Below, in pieces: positions 24,989-33,334 of a stretch of DNA of 64,000 nt (the stretch's first letter is position 1; each line of letters starts with the position of its first letter). The notes under the pieces were generated by a model. The model saw only the letters and a program-made list of their open reading frames with translations, made no database searches and was not told the origin of the DNA. The stretch lies in the NCBI GenBank assembly GCA_002310215.1, contig DBYR01000041.1, forward strand, positions 35,661-99,660, read 5' to 3'. Source of the stretch: Bacteroidales bacterium UBA1181. GTDB taxonomy: Bacteria; Bacteroidota; Bacteroidia; Bacteroidales; Paludibacteraceae. A program made the translations under genes and the position numbers.

Positions 24989-26485
24989 ATGAAAAAAAAT
25001 ATACTCACAGGCGTGGTGACGCTATTTTGCGCCATCACAGCCACCGCTACACCCAAAATGTACGTGGATGAAAAGGTAAGCGATGGGATCCAAACACACA
25101 TCTACGAGATCTCCGTGGTGGATTCCGTTGTCCATCAAACCGTCGACTCCGTCCAACAAGTGAAGGTCATGATGAACCGTCACCGCCACGACATCTACCA
25201 GGCGAAAAATCTGGAGCAGATCTATTTCACCCTTGGCGACAATAAGATCGACACGAAACTCGCCTCTTTCAGCGGTTGCAAGGGGGAAAAGACAAACGGG
25301 AACAGCAACAGTCTCTCCCCACACCACAACGACACCATCGCCACCTATAAATATGATCGAAAGAATAAGGTGTTGAATATGAAACTGATATCACTCATAG
25401 GCGATTGCTGTGGCGACGGATGGGTCGTAAACGCAGCCACACAGGATAGTACCATTGTCCTAAATCCTGCGCAAACCGGCGACAAATCATGCAACTGCAT
25501 TTGCGAGTTCGACGTGGAAGTGGATCTGACAAACATAGAGCCTCGTCTATACCACTTCGTGGTGAGGGATGACAAATTCACCATCGACCTCTCCGAAAGC
25601 ATGGAGGGTATTATCCTGGACATTCCAAGAGGATATTACAATAGAAGCAGCGATTGCAAGTATGTCGACGACGGATTCAGCGATATCTTCCCACAGGAAG
25701 ACGGTTTTCCTCCTATCTACCCAACTGCGCCTAACCAAGACACGGATATTGACATGACAAAGGAGAGTCACGCATTGGTGAAATACATCTTCGAGCCAGA
25801 AAGCGGAACGGCTTTCATCGTCTCCGTCAATAGGGTGTTCAACTGTTGCTCCGCAAAAGGTTCCAAGGTGAGGGTTTCAGGAGATACGATCTTCGTCAAC
25901 TCTTACGAAATCTTCATGAGCGAAGAGATGTGCGATTGCGTTTGCCCGTACGATATCTCAACCACGATAGAGAATCTGAAGCCTAAAAAGTACATCTTCA
26001 TCGTGGACGGCACGGAGTTCAAAATAGATTTGGAGAAAGACACTGTACTTAGCAACACGATATACGATTTCGAACGTGGATTGTTCGTCAAGAACAGCCC
26101 ATGCAAAAACGAGGAACTGTCCGGCGACAAAGAAGACTTCGAACCGGAACCGACGCCTACCACACCTGAACGACTTGAGGGAAGCGACACGCTGGTCTCT
26201 TATCAGTTCGACCCGACAACTGGCACGGGACTCATCGTATCCCACAACCTTCAACTGAATTGCTGCAGCGAGAAGGGTTCCCAAACGATCATAGATGCAA
26301 GCGACATCACTATCACCACGACGGAAGAGGGAGATGAATGGTGCAAATGCACTTGCACCTACGACATCACCACCAAAGTGATGGGACTGCACCTCAACAA
26401 GAAGTACACGTTCAACGTGGACGGCACGAAATTCGACGTGAAATTCGATGCTGAAACACCTGTCAGTGGGGTTGTCACCAAATGA
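24989..26485 (+). CDS. secreted protein with three cysteine-rich repeats
   Basis: 498 residues with a signal peptide (MKKNILTGVVTLFCAITATA). After ~95 residues come three imperfect repeats of ~115 residues, each with a CC pair (GDCCGDG, FNCCSAKG, LNCCSEKG), a C-x-C-x-C cluster (CNCICEFD, CDCVCPYD, CKCTCTYD) and a tail of the form Y-x-F-x-V-D-G-T-x-F. The Cys pattern suggests disulfides or metal binding. The linkers are rich in Pro, Asp and Glu. I know no family for it. It is co-transcribed with the T9SS-domain gene four bases upstream, and no sorting domain is obvious on this protein itself. Confidence 0.65.
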   Translation: MKKNILTGVVTLFCAITATATPKMYVDEKVSDGIQTHIYEISVVDSVVHQTVDSVQQVKVMMNRHRHDIYQAKNLEQIYFTLGDNKIDTKLASFSGCKGEKTNGNSNSLSPHHNDTIATYKYDRKNKVLNMKLISLIGDCCGDGWVVNAATQDSTIVLNPAQTGDKSCNCICEFDVEVDLTNIEPRLYHFVVRDDKFTIDLSESMEGIILDIPRGYYNRSSDCKYVDDGFSDIFPQEDGFPPIYPTAPNQDTDIDMTKESHALVKYIFEPESGTAFIVSVNRVFNCCSAKGSKVRVSGDTIFVNSYEIFMSEEMCDCVCPYDISTTIENLKPKKYIFIVDGTEFKIDLEKDTVLSNTIYDFERGLFVKNSPCKNEELSGDKEDFEPEPTPTTPERLEGSDTLVSYQFDPTTGTGLIVSHNLQLNCCSEKGSQTIIDASDITITTTEEGDEWCKCTCTYDITTKVMGLHLNKKYTFNVDGTKFDVKFDAETPVSGVVTK

Positions 26486-26553
26486 ACGAATAGCAAGTTC
26501 CCTCCAATAGGGAAAGAAACATAACGGAATAGCATATTTTAGGGTATTTTTAT

Positions 26554-26597
26554 TACATTTGTGGAGGTGCAGGATAATGTACCTCCACATTTTTTAT
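26554..26597 (+). promoter_or_regulatory. promoter-like element overlapping a terminator-like hairpin
   Basis: TACATTTG (26554-26561) fits the -7 consensus for the thioesterase gene. It overlaps a perfect stem (TGTGGAGGT...ACCTCCACA) followed by TTTTTT, which would end the transcript of the secreted-protein gene. Either the hairpin is the upstream terminator, or it lies in the leader of the thioesterase. Confidence 0.45.
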
Positions 26598-26606
26598 AGA
26601 ACGAGT

Positions 26607-27083
26607 ATGGCACTAAAAAAGATTATCAATCCATGGTATAATTACCCCGGCTACAACTGCTTCGGCTGTAGCCCCGACAACCCTATCGGCCTCCATCTAA
26701 GTTTCTACGAGGATGGGGATTACATCGTGAGCACCTGGCATCCCAGCAAGAACTACCAGGGCTGGATCGACACGATGCACGGAGGCATTCTGAGCACACT
26801 GATCGACGAGGTGTGCGGATGGGTCGTCACCCGCAAAATGCAGGCGAGCGGCTATACCGTGCAGCTGAACGTGAAGTTCCGCAAAGCGGTCCCGACCAAC
26901 GAACCCGAGCTGACAATCCGCGCCAAGGTGGATAAGCAGGTCCGCAACCTCGTCTACCTCCACGCAGAGATAACGAACAGCAAGGGCGAGCTCTGCAACG
27001 AAGGCGAGGTGGTCTACTTCCTGATGAACGAGGAGAAATCCAAGGAGATGGGCTTCCTTCAATGTAAGGTGGAGGGGGAATAG
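26607..27083 (+). CDS. PaaI-family thioesterase (hotdog fold)
   Basis: 158 residues from the ATG at 26607; the longer frame from 26559 runs through the hairpin. YNCFGCSPDNPIGLHLSF and GWIDTMHGGILSTLIDEVCGW are the signature of PaaI-type acyl-CoA thioesterases, with HGG and the following Asp near the active site. Members cleave acyl-CoA thioesters; the substrate cannot be read from the sequence. The gene converges with the broken AbiE toxin gene ten bases beyond its stop. Confidence 0.8.
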   Translation: MALKKIINPWYNYPGYNCFGCSPDNPIGLHLSFYEDGDYIVSTWHPSKNYQGWIDTMHGGILSTLIDEVCGWVVTRKMQASGYTVQLNVKFRKAVPTNEPELTIRAKVDKQVRNLVYLHAEITNSKGELCNEGEVVYFLMNEEKSKEMGFLQCKVEGE

Positions 27084-27092
27084 TACGGGGGA

Positions 27093-27212
27093 TTAAAAAA
27101 GATACAAGCCGGCAAGTGCGATTTGCTGGTTTACCTCAAAGACAGCATTTCGTCGCTGTTGCTCAGTTGAACAGTCGTATGCTGAAAGCATATTCTGATA
27201 TATTTCGTTCAT
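27093..27212 (-). pseudogene. truncated AbiEii-type nucleotidyltransferase toxin
   Basis: A 39-codon frame starts with ATG overlapping the stop of the AbiEi gene (ATGA overlap), as expected for an abiEi-abiEii pair. Its translation (MNEIYQNMLSAYDCSTEQQ..., ending ALAGLYLF) matches the conserved beginning of AbiEii/AbiGii toxins, which normally run to ~280-300 residues and carry the GSxxD nucleotidyltransferase motif. That motif and everything after are absent. The break lies just upstream of the convergent thioesterase gene, so the toxin is almost certainly inactive. Confidence 0.75.
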
Positions 27213-27832
27213 CGTTCCAAAATATTAGCAAGTAAATTCAACGTCACTTTCTTTTTCCCCACCTCCGCACATCGACGAAAGATTGTAGGATCCATTTTCT
27301 CAAAAGCATCCATGTCCAAACGAAAATCATTTTCGAGGCAATCCAACAACTCTCTCCTATATCGAAGGTTCAATCCATGCGTATTGACAATCAAATCGCA
27401 TAGGGCCTTTTCTGGCGAAGCCATGATAAACTGGGCACTGCCAGATTTCACCTGAGTCAATCCGATGCCATAATATTCAACTGGGCATGAAAGGTATTGA
27501 AAGCGTCCGAGACTATTCTCAAAGCTACGGGAATGTTTGATGGTCATCGACTGCATCGTATAGACCATTTCTGGAATAAGACCATAATAGCGTAAGGCTG
27601 AAAGCATGGAGACATACGAAGGCCCATACAGATGATTCGCTATCAGTTCGGTCGATATTGTCACCCCACTTTTTTGCGGACTGACGACATACAATCCACG
27701 CTTAAGCCGAATGATTTCACCCAATTTTTCCAACTCACGCACTTTTTGGTTTTTCCCGACAAGTTCAGGGAACAAACCACCAATAGTTTTGTTGGTTATA
27801 GGTATGTTTTTTAATGTCTTCAAATTATCCAT
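27209..27832 (-). CDS. AbiEi-family antitoxin (transcriptional repressor)
   Basis: 207 residues matching the AbiEi family of type IV toxin-antitoxin systems: an N-terminal winged HTH (LEKLGEIIRLKRGLYVV), then the characteristic GPSYVSMLSALRYYGLIPE and ASPEKALCDLI. AbiEi binds inverted repeats and represses its operon. The full length looks intact. Its partner toxin is truncated (27093-27212), so this is an orphan antitoxin that may protect against related toxins elsewhere or merely repress. Confidence 0.8.
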   Translation of the reverse strand: MDNLKTLKNIPITNKTIGGLFPELVGKNQKVRELEKLGEIIRLKRGLYVVSPQKSGVTISTELIANHLYGPSYVSMLSALRYYGLIPEMVYTMQSMTIKHSRSFENSLGRFQYLSCPVEYYGIGLTQVKSGSAQFIMASPEKALCDLIVNTHGLNLRYRRELLDCLENDFRLDMDAFEKMDPTIFRRCAEVGKKKVTLNLLANILER

Positions 27833-28059
27833 GCCTCAAAAATAGTAAAATTTCGAACACTAAGATATATTTTTTATGTTTTTCTGTACGGATTTTTACT
27901 CTTCTGGTTTTACAGCAAATTCTTCCAATGTTCCACTGGTATTACCAAATCTCCACAAAACACCATATCATACGAAGCAAAATTATATATATTTTTTTGG
28001 AAGAAATTAAACAAAACATTTTTACATGCAAACAAACACGAAGTTTGGGATCATACATC

Positions 28060-29400
28060 TCACTCAAAATACTTAGGCCACACTTCTTCTAATCTTTTCG
28101 CGATATTATAAGCCAGCACAGGAGGCACCGCATTGCCAATCACCTTATAGGCTCCAGAGGCGCTAACTGCGAAACGACTCGTGCCAGCCTTGCGGTAAAC
28201 GAACGGATAGTCCGGCGGAAATGTTTGTATCAAGGCGCACTCCCTTGGAGTCAATCTTCTCTCTTTCAATCCCTTACTTAGTTCTTCTGTGTATTTTCCT
28301 CCATGCTCCGCCGACAAACGTCGGTACTCTATGTTTCCATGGTGCTCGGACCTGATCGTCGGACCTAAACCCCTGAGGTTCACCTCACTCTGCCCTTGGC
28401 AGTGGCTACCCATGTACTTCGCCTTCGAGTAATTGGCATGGGAGAGATCCGCGCTATCCTCAGGCTCTTTCAAATCACGGAAGACATCCGCACACGTCAC
28501 AGGAGGCAACAGGGTTGGATCCTTCAACGTATAAGCGTGGGTTGGCGTCGGATAAGGATTGTATTCTTCCGGGATGTTTCCGCTCTCGAAGATCCTTCTC
28601 GCGGTCTCATTCAGTGCGGATTTCTTCACACCGATGAAGATCACACGCTCCCGCATCTCCGGCACACCATAGTTGCCCGCATTCAACACTTGGGGATCAA
28701 ACACGTAATAATCGTGGCCATCCGCAGAGGCGAAATCCTTTTGGATGATATCCTTCACATCACCCAAGCTGACCAATCCCTTCACGTTCTCCGCAATAAA
28801 GATCTTAGGCTTGACGATGTCTATCACCTGCTTCATCCAGAAATAGAGTTTTCCTCTCGTCTCTTCCGAAGCCTCATCCTCCGTCCTTTTCTCGCCATTA
28901 TGGCTCATTTGGGAGTCGAAGCCCTTCCGCTTACCCGCGACACTGAAATCCTGGCAAGGAAAACCGCCCGTGACAATATCCACGGAGGAGGGGAAAGCGC
29001 TGTCACCATTCTGATGCGCCTTGACCAAATCCACCACACTCTCCGTATGGAACACATCACCGCCGCAGCCGAACCGTCCCATGTATTTCGTCCACGAATG
29101 GAAAGCCTCCGACAAGATATCGTTGGCGAAGACCGTACGGAAACGGTTCTTCTTCAGAAGGACCCAATTGTCATTGACCGCACGTTCAATCCATCCAGAC
29201 GTCTCCGGGACAGACCTTCTATTGCAGATAAATCCGCCTTCGAAGCCAAGGTCCATGCCTCCGCAACCAGAGAATAGAGAGAGGACGTTCAAGCACCCCT
29301 TCTTGGACTGTCCCTTCAGAGGAGCGGTACAAGCCTCTTCAGTGCCAGACAAGAAGTCCGCCACCTCTTCCTTGTTATATGGATTGGACCGATTCATCAT
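28060..29400 (-). CDS. DNA cytosine-5 methyltransferase
   Basis: 446 residues. Motifs in order: I LSLFSGCGGMDLGFE, IV GGFPCQDFSVAGK (catalytic Cys), VI ENVKGLVSL, VIII MRERVIFIGV, a target-recognition region between VIII and IX, and X YKVIGNAVPP. It converts cytosine to 5-methylcytosine in an unknown target. The ATG at 29397 is an equally likely start. No restriction endonuclease or Vsr gene is visible on either side (nifJ upstream, AbiEi downstream), so it looks solitary, or its partner was lost along with the AbiE toxin. Confidence 0.9.
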   Translation of the reverse strand: MMNRSNPYNKEEVADFLSGTEEACTAPLKGQSKKGCLNVLSLFSGCGGMDLGFEGGFICNRRSVPETSGWIERAVNDNWVLLKKNRFRTVFANDILSEAFHSWTKYMGRFGCGGDVFHTESVVDLVKAHQNGDSAFPSSVDIVTGGFPCQDFSVAGKRKGFDSQMSHNGEKRTEDEASEETRGKLYFWMKQVIDIVKPKIFIAENVKGLVSLGDVKDIIQKDFASADGHDYYVFDPQVLNAGNYGVPEMRERVIFIGVKKSALNETARRIFESGNIPEEYNPYPTPTHAYTLKDPTLLPPVTCADVFRDLKEPEDSADLSHANYSKAKYMGSHCQGQSEVNLRGLGPTIRSEHHGNIEYRRLSAEHGGKYTEELSKGLKERRLTPRECALIQTFPPDYPFVYRKAGTSRFAVSASGAYKVIGNAVPPVLAYNIAKRLEEVWPKYFE

Positions 29401-29416
29401 TCACAAATGTTTTTAT

Positions 29417-29450
29417 TAAAAGAAGGCTCGATACGAGACCGAGCCTTCTT
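29417..29450 (-). terminator. terminator after nifJ
   Basis: On the minus strand AAGGCTCG pairs with CGAGCCTT around a short loop, followed by CTTTT. It separates nifJ from the methyltransferase gene. Confidence 0.65.
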
Positions 29451-29475
29451 TCCAAATATTATTTAGAGTAATTTA

Positions 29476-32400
29476 TTAATACTCCATCTTCGTCATACGA
29501 ACGTATGATTGGTAACGCTTCTTAGCCATCTCCTCAGAGGCGTTGAACAACTCTTGTGCCTCGTTAGGGAATTGCTTCATAACGGAAGCGTAACGAACCT
29601 CACCCTTCAAGAAGTCTTGGAACTTGCTGTAATCAGGCTCTTTTGAATCCAATGTGAATGGGTTCTTGCCTTCAGCCTCCAAAGCTGGGTTGAATCTCCA
29701 CAAGTGCCAGTATCCACACTCAACGGCCTTAGCCTCCTCAGCCTGAGCCTTGCCCATGCCGGCCTTCAAACCGTGGTTGATACATGGAGCGTATGCGATA
29801 ACCAAAGATGGTCCGTCGTATGCCTCAGCCTCCTTAAGCGCCTTCAAGCATTGAGCTTGGTTAGCACCCATAGCGATCTGAGCCACATAAACATAACCAT
29901 AAGTGGTAGCGATCATACCCAAATCCTTCTTACGTACTCTCTTACCGGATGCGGCGAACTTAGCGATAGCGCCAAGAGGAGTAGCCTTAGAAGACTGACC
30001 ACCCGTGTTAGAGTAAACCTCAGTATCCAATACCAAGATGTTCACGTTCTTACCGGAAGCGATCACGTGATCCAAACCTCCGTAACCGATATCGTATGAC
30101 GCACCGTCACCACCGATGATCCATTGAGAACGCTTGATCATATAGCCAGTCAACTCTGACAATTGCTTGCAGTGGTCGCACTTGCTCTTACCAGCCTCAA
30201 CGATAGGGATGATCTTCTCAGTGATCTCTTGTGACTTAGCGGCGTCGTTTCTGTTATCCAACCAAGCTTGGAACAACTCCTTAGCATCAGCAGGCGTGCA
30301 GTCAGCGGCGATAGCCTCGGTCATGATCTTCACGATACGCTCGCGCATCTTCTCGTTAGCCAATTCCATACCCAAACCGAACTCGCAGAAGTCCTCGAAC
30401 AAAGAGTTAGCCCAAGCTGGGCCTTGACCCTTCTCGTTCTTCGTGTAAGGAGTTGATGGGATAGAACCAGAGTAGATAGAAGAACAACCCGTTGCGTTAG
30501 CCACGATCTCACGGTTACCGAACAATTGGGAGATCAACTTCACGTATGGAGTCTCACCACAACCCGAGCAAGCGCCGGAGAATTCGAACAATGGAGTAGC
30601 GAACTGAGAGTTCTTAGGGTTGGCAGTGATGTCAACCAAGTGTTGCTTGCTGGAAACCTTCTTAACAGCGTAATCCCAGTTAGCAGCCTCAGTAACCGTA
30701 GCCTTGGATTCAGGATCGAACGCAACCATCTTAAGAGCTTGCTTGCCCTTCTCAGGGTTGTTACCCAAACATACGTCAACACAGTTGCCGCAGCCCAAGC
30801 AATCCAAAACGCCAACCTGCATACGGAACTTCATGCCCTTCATGGCAGCAGGCGCCTTCATCTCGATCATGTCGCCGTTCATGCCCTTAGCCTCATCGTC
30901 AGTCATAACGATCGGACGGATACATGCGTGAGGACAAACGAACGCACAGTTGTTACATTGGATACAGTCAGCGGCATTCCATTGAGGAACGAACGCAGAC
31001 ACACCACGCTTCTCGTAAGCAGCTGTACCAGCAGGCCATTCACCATCCTCGATGCCCTTGAATGCGGAAACAGGCAACAAATCACCGTTCTGCGCATTGA
31101 TAGGACGAACGATCTTATTGATGAACTCAGGATCGTCGTTCTTCTTAGCTGCATCCTCGCCGAGCTTAGCCCAAGCTGGATCGATAGCCAACTCCTTATA
31201 TTCACCACCACGGTCTACCGCAGCGTAGTTCTTGTTCACGACATCCTCACCCTTCTTACCGTAAGACTTAACGATGAACTTCTTCATCTGCTCAACAGCC
31301 AACTCTACAGGGATGACACCTGTGATACGGAAGAATGCTGATTGAAGGATCGTATTGGTACGGTTACCCAGACCGATCTCTTGAGCGATCTTGGTAGCGT
31401 TGATGTAGTAAACCTTGATATTGTTCTTAGCGAAGTAAGCCTTCACCTTGTTAGGCAAGTTCTTAGCCAACTCCTCGCCTTCCCAGATCGTGTTCAACAA
31501 GAACGTACCGTTCTTCTGCAAACCACGAGTCACATCGTACATGTGGAGGTAAGCCTGAACGTGGCAAGCCACGAAGTTAGGCGTGTTCACCAAGTAAGTG
31601 GAACGGATAGGCGTATCACCGAAACGCAAGTGTGAGCAAGTGAAACCTCCTGACTTCTTAGAGTCGTAAGAGAAGTATGCTTGGCAGTGCTTGTTAGTGT
31701 TGTCACCGATGATCTTCACAGAGTTCTTGTTAGCGCCGACAGTACCATCAGCACCCAAACCGTAGAACTTAGCCTCGAACATGCCGGCGCCACCCACAGC
31801 AACCTCCTCCTTCTTAGGAAGGGAAGTGAAGGTAACATCGTCCACGATACCGATCGTGAAGTGGTTCTTAGGCTCCTTCATCGCCATGTTCTCATATACA
31901 GAGATGATTTGAGCAGGAGTAGTATCGTTAGAACCCAAACCGTAACGGCCACCGATCACCTTAGGAGAATCCTTCACGTCGAAGAATGCCTCGCGAACGT
32001 CCAAATACAAAGGATCACCATTTGCACCTGGCTCTTTTGTTCTATCCAATACGGTAACCACCTTAGCGCTCTTAGGAACTGCAGCGAGCAAATGCTTGGT
32101 TGAGAATGGGCGGAACAAGTGAACAGCCACCAAACCAACCTTCTCGCCCTTAGCGGCCAAGAAATCGATCACCTCACGGATACACTCCGTAACGGAACCC
32201 ATGGCGATGATGACGCGGTCAGCGTCCTTAGCACCATAGTAATCGAACAAACCATAGTTACGTCCAGTGATCTTAGAGATCTCCTTCATGTAGTTCTCAA
32301 CGATCTCAGGAACGTTGTTATACATTGTATTGCAAGACTCACGGTGAGTGAAGAACGTATCAGGGTTCTCCGCCATACCGCGCATTACAGGCTTATTTGG

Positions 32401-33033
32401 ATTCAAAGCTCTTGAGCGGAATTCAGCCAACTTCTCTTGGTCGATCAATCCAGCCAAATCCTCGTTGTCCAACTTCTCGATCTTCTGGATCTCGTGGGAA
32501 GTACGGAATCCGTCGAAGAAGTTCAAGAAAGGAACTTGAGACTTAATGGTTGACAAGTGTGCTACACCAGCCAAATCCATAACCTCCTGTACGGAACCCT
32601 CAGCCAACATCGCAAAACCAGTCTGACGGCATGCGTAAACGTCCTGATGGTCACCGAAGATACAGAGAGAGTGGGATGCGATGGTACGAGCTGATACATG
32701 GAACACAGCCGGCATCTTCTCCGCAGCGATCTTGTACATGTTAGGGATCATCAACAACAGACCCTGGGAAGCGGTGTAAGTGGATGTCAACGCACCCGCT
32801 TGGATTGCACCGTGAACTGCACCAGCGGCACCTGCCTCTGACTGCATTTCTGTTACAGACACTGTCTCGCCGAAGATGTTCTTGCGACCTTGAGCGGCCC
32901 ACTCATCCACGTGCTCTGCCATCGTTGAAGATGGTGTGATTGGGTAGATACAGGCGCACTCGCTGAACATATAGGAAATATGTGCAGCAGCCTCATTACC
33001 ATCACAAGTGATGAATTTCTTTTCTTTAGCCAT
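29476..33033 (-). CDS. nifJ: pyruvate:ferredoxin (flavodoxin) oxidoreductase
   Basis: 1185 residues from the ATG at 33033, where the conserved start FITCDGNEAAAHISYMFSE begins; the 35 codons upstream are not conserved in type. The order is: PYR domain (YPITPSSTMAEH), the gamma-type domain, two [4Fe-4S] motifs (CIQCNNCAFVCPHAC and CLGCGNCVDVC), and a C-terminal TPP-binding region (GACSGCGETPY and GDGASYDIGYGG). The one-chain form of this length is typical of anaerobes. It oxidises pyruvate to acetyl-CoA and CO2 while reducing ferredoxin; a small ferredoxin encoded at 43454-43624 is a plausible acceptor. Unlike most genes here, codon use is strongly biased, as expected for a highly expressed gene. 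Confidence 0.96.
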   Translation of the reverse strand: MAKEKKFITCDGNEAAAHISYMFSECACIYPITPSSTMAEHVDEWAAQGRKNIFGETVSVTEMQSEAGAAGAVHGAIQAGALTSTYTASQGLLLMIPNMYKIAAEKMPAVFHVSARTIASHSLCIFGDHQDVYACRQTGFAMLAEGSVQEVMDLAGVAHLSTIKSQVPFLNFFDGFRTSHEIQKIEKLDNEDLAGLIDQEKLAEFRSRALNPNKPVMRGMAENPDTFFTHRESCNTMYNNVPEIVENYMKEISKITGRNYGLFDYYGAKDADRVIIAMGSVTECIREVIDFLAAKGEKVGLVAVHLFRPFSTKHLLAAVPKSAKVVTVLDRTKEPGANGDPLYLDVREAFFDVKDSPKVIGGRYGLGSNDTTPAQIISVYENMAMKEPKNHFTIGIVDDVTFTSLPKKEEVAVGGAGMFEAKFYGLGADGTVGANKNSVKIIGDNTNKHCQAYFSYDSKKSGGFTCSHLRFGDTPIRSTYLVNTPNFVACHVQAYLHMYDVTRGLQKNGTFLLNTIWEGEELAKNLPNKVKAYFAKNNIKVYYINATKIAQEIGLGNRTNTILQSAFFRITGVIPVELAVEQMKKFIVKSYGKKGEDVVNKNYAAVDRGGEYKELAIDPAWAKLGEDAAKKNDDPEFINKIVRPINAQNGDLLPVSAFKGIEDGEWPAGTAAYEKRGVSAFVPQWNAADCIQCNNCAFVCPHACIRPIVMTDDEAKGMNGDMIEMKAPAAMKGMKFRMQVGVLDCLGCGNCVDVCLGNNPEKGKQALKMVAFDPESKATVTEAANWDYAVKKVSSKQHLVDITANPKNSQFATPLFEFSGACSGCGETPYVKLISQLFGNREIVANATGCSSIYSGSIPSTPYTKNEKGQGPAWANSLFEDFCEFGLGMELANEKMRERIVKIMTEAIAADCTPADAKELFQAWLDNRNDAAKSQEITEKIIPIVEAGKSKCDHCKQLSELTGYMIKRSQWIIGGDGASYDIGYGGLDHVIASGKNVNILVLDTEVYSNTGGQSSKATPLGAIAKFAASGKRVRKKDLGMIATTYGYVYVAQIAMGANQAQCLKALKEAEAYDGPSLVIAYAPCINHGLKAGMGKAQAEEAKAVECGYWHLWRFNPALEAEGKNPFTLDSKEPDYSKFQDFLKGEVRYASVMKQFPNEAQELFNASEEMAKKRYQSYVRMTKMEY

Positions 33034-33104
33034 AATTTTATAAATTGAACAATAAAAATTTCGATCTCCTCTAACGGTGAAAAACACTGTTTTCACACAA
33101 AATG

Positions 33105-33112
33105 CAAAAGTA
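33105..33112 (-). promoter_or_regulatory. -7 element upstream of nifJ
   Basis: TACTTTTG on the minus strand fits TAnnTTTG. TTTG-like -33 candidates exist but at 14 or 23 bases, so the -33 is uncertain. The leader would be ~65 bases. Confidence 0.4.
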
Positions 33113-33271
33113 GTAAAAAAATTTTTCAAAATCCGCAAACAAAAGAGATGTTTACGGAATTTATTTCAACAGCCAAAAAATTTAATTCGCGAAGTGTTAA
33201 ATCGGCAATTTGTCTCTCCAAAATAGCCATTCTTTTTTCATCACCTATGTAAAATGTATGATGAAAAGTTG

Positions 33272-33279
33272 TAACTTTG
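33272..33279 (+). promoter_or_regulatory. -7 element upstream of the AsmA-like gene
   Basis: TAACTTTG is a perfect TAnnTTTG on the plus strand, giving a predicted start near 33286 and a leader of ~50 bases to the ATG at 33335. It rules out the TTG at 33293 as the likely start. Confidence 0.5.
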
Positions 33280-33334
33280 CATATATATTGCGTTGGACAA
33301 AAAGACAAAAAATAAATTTAATATATCGCATAAT

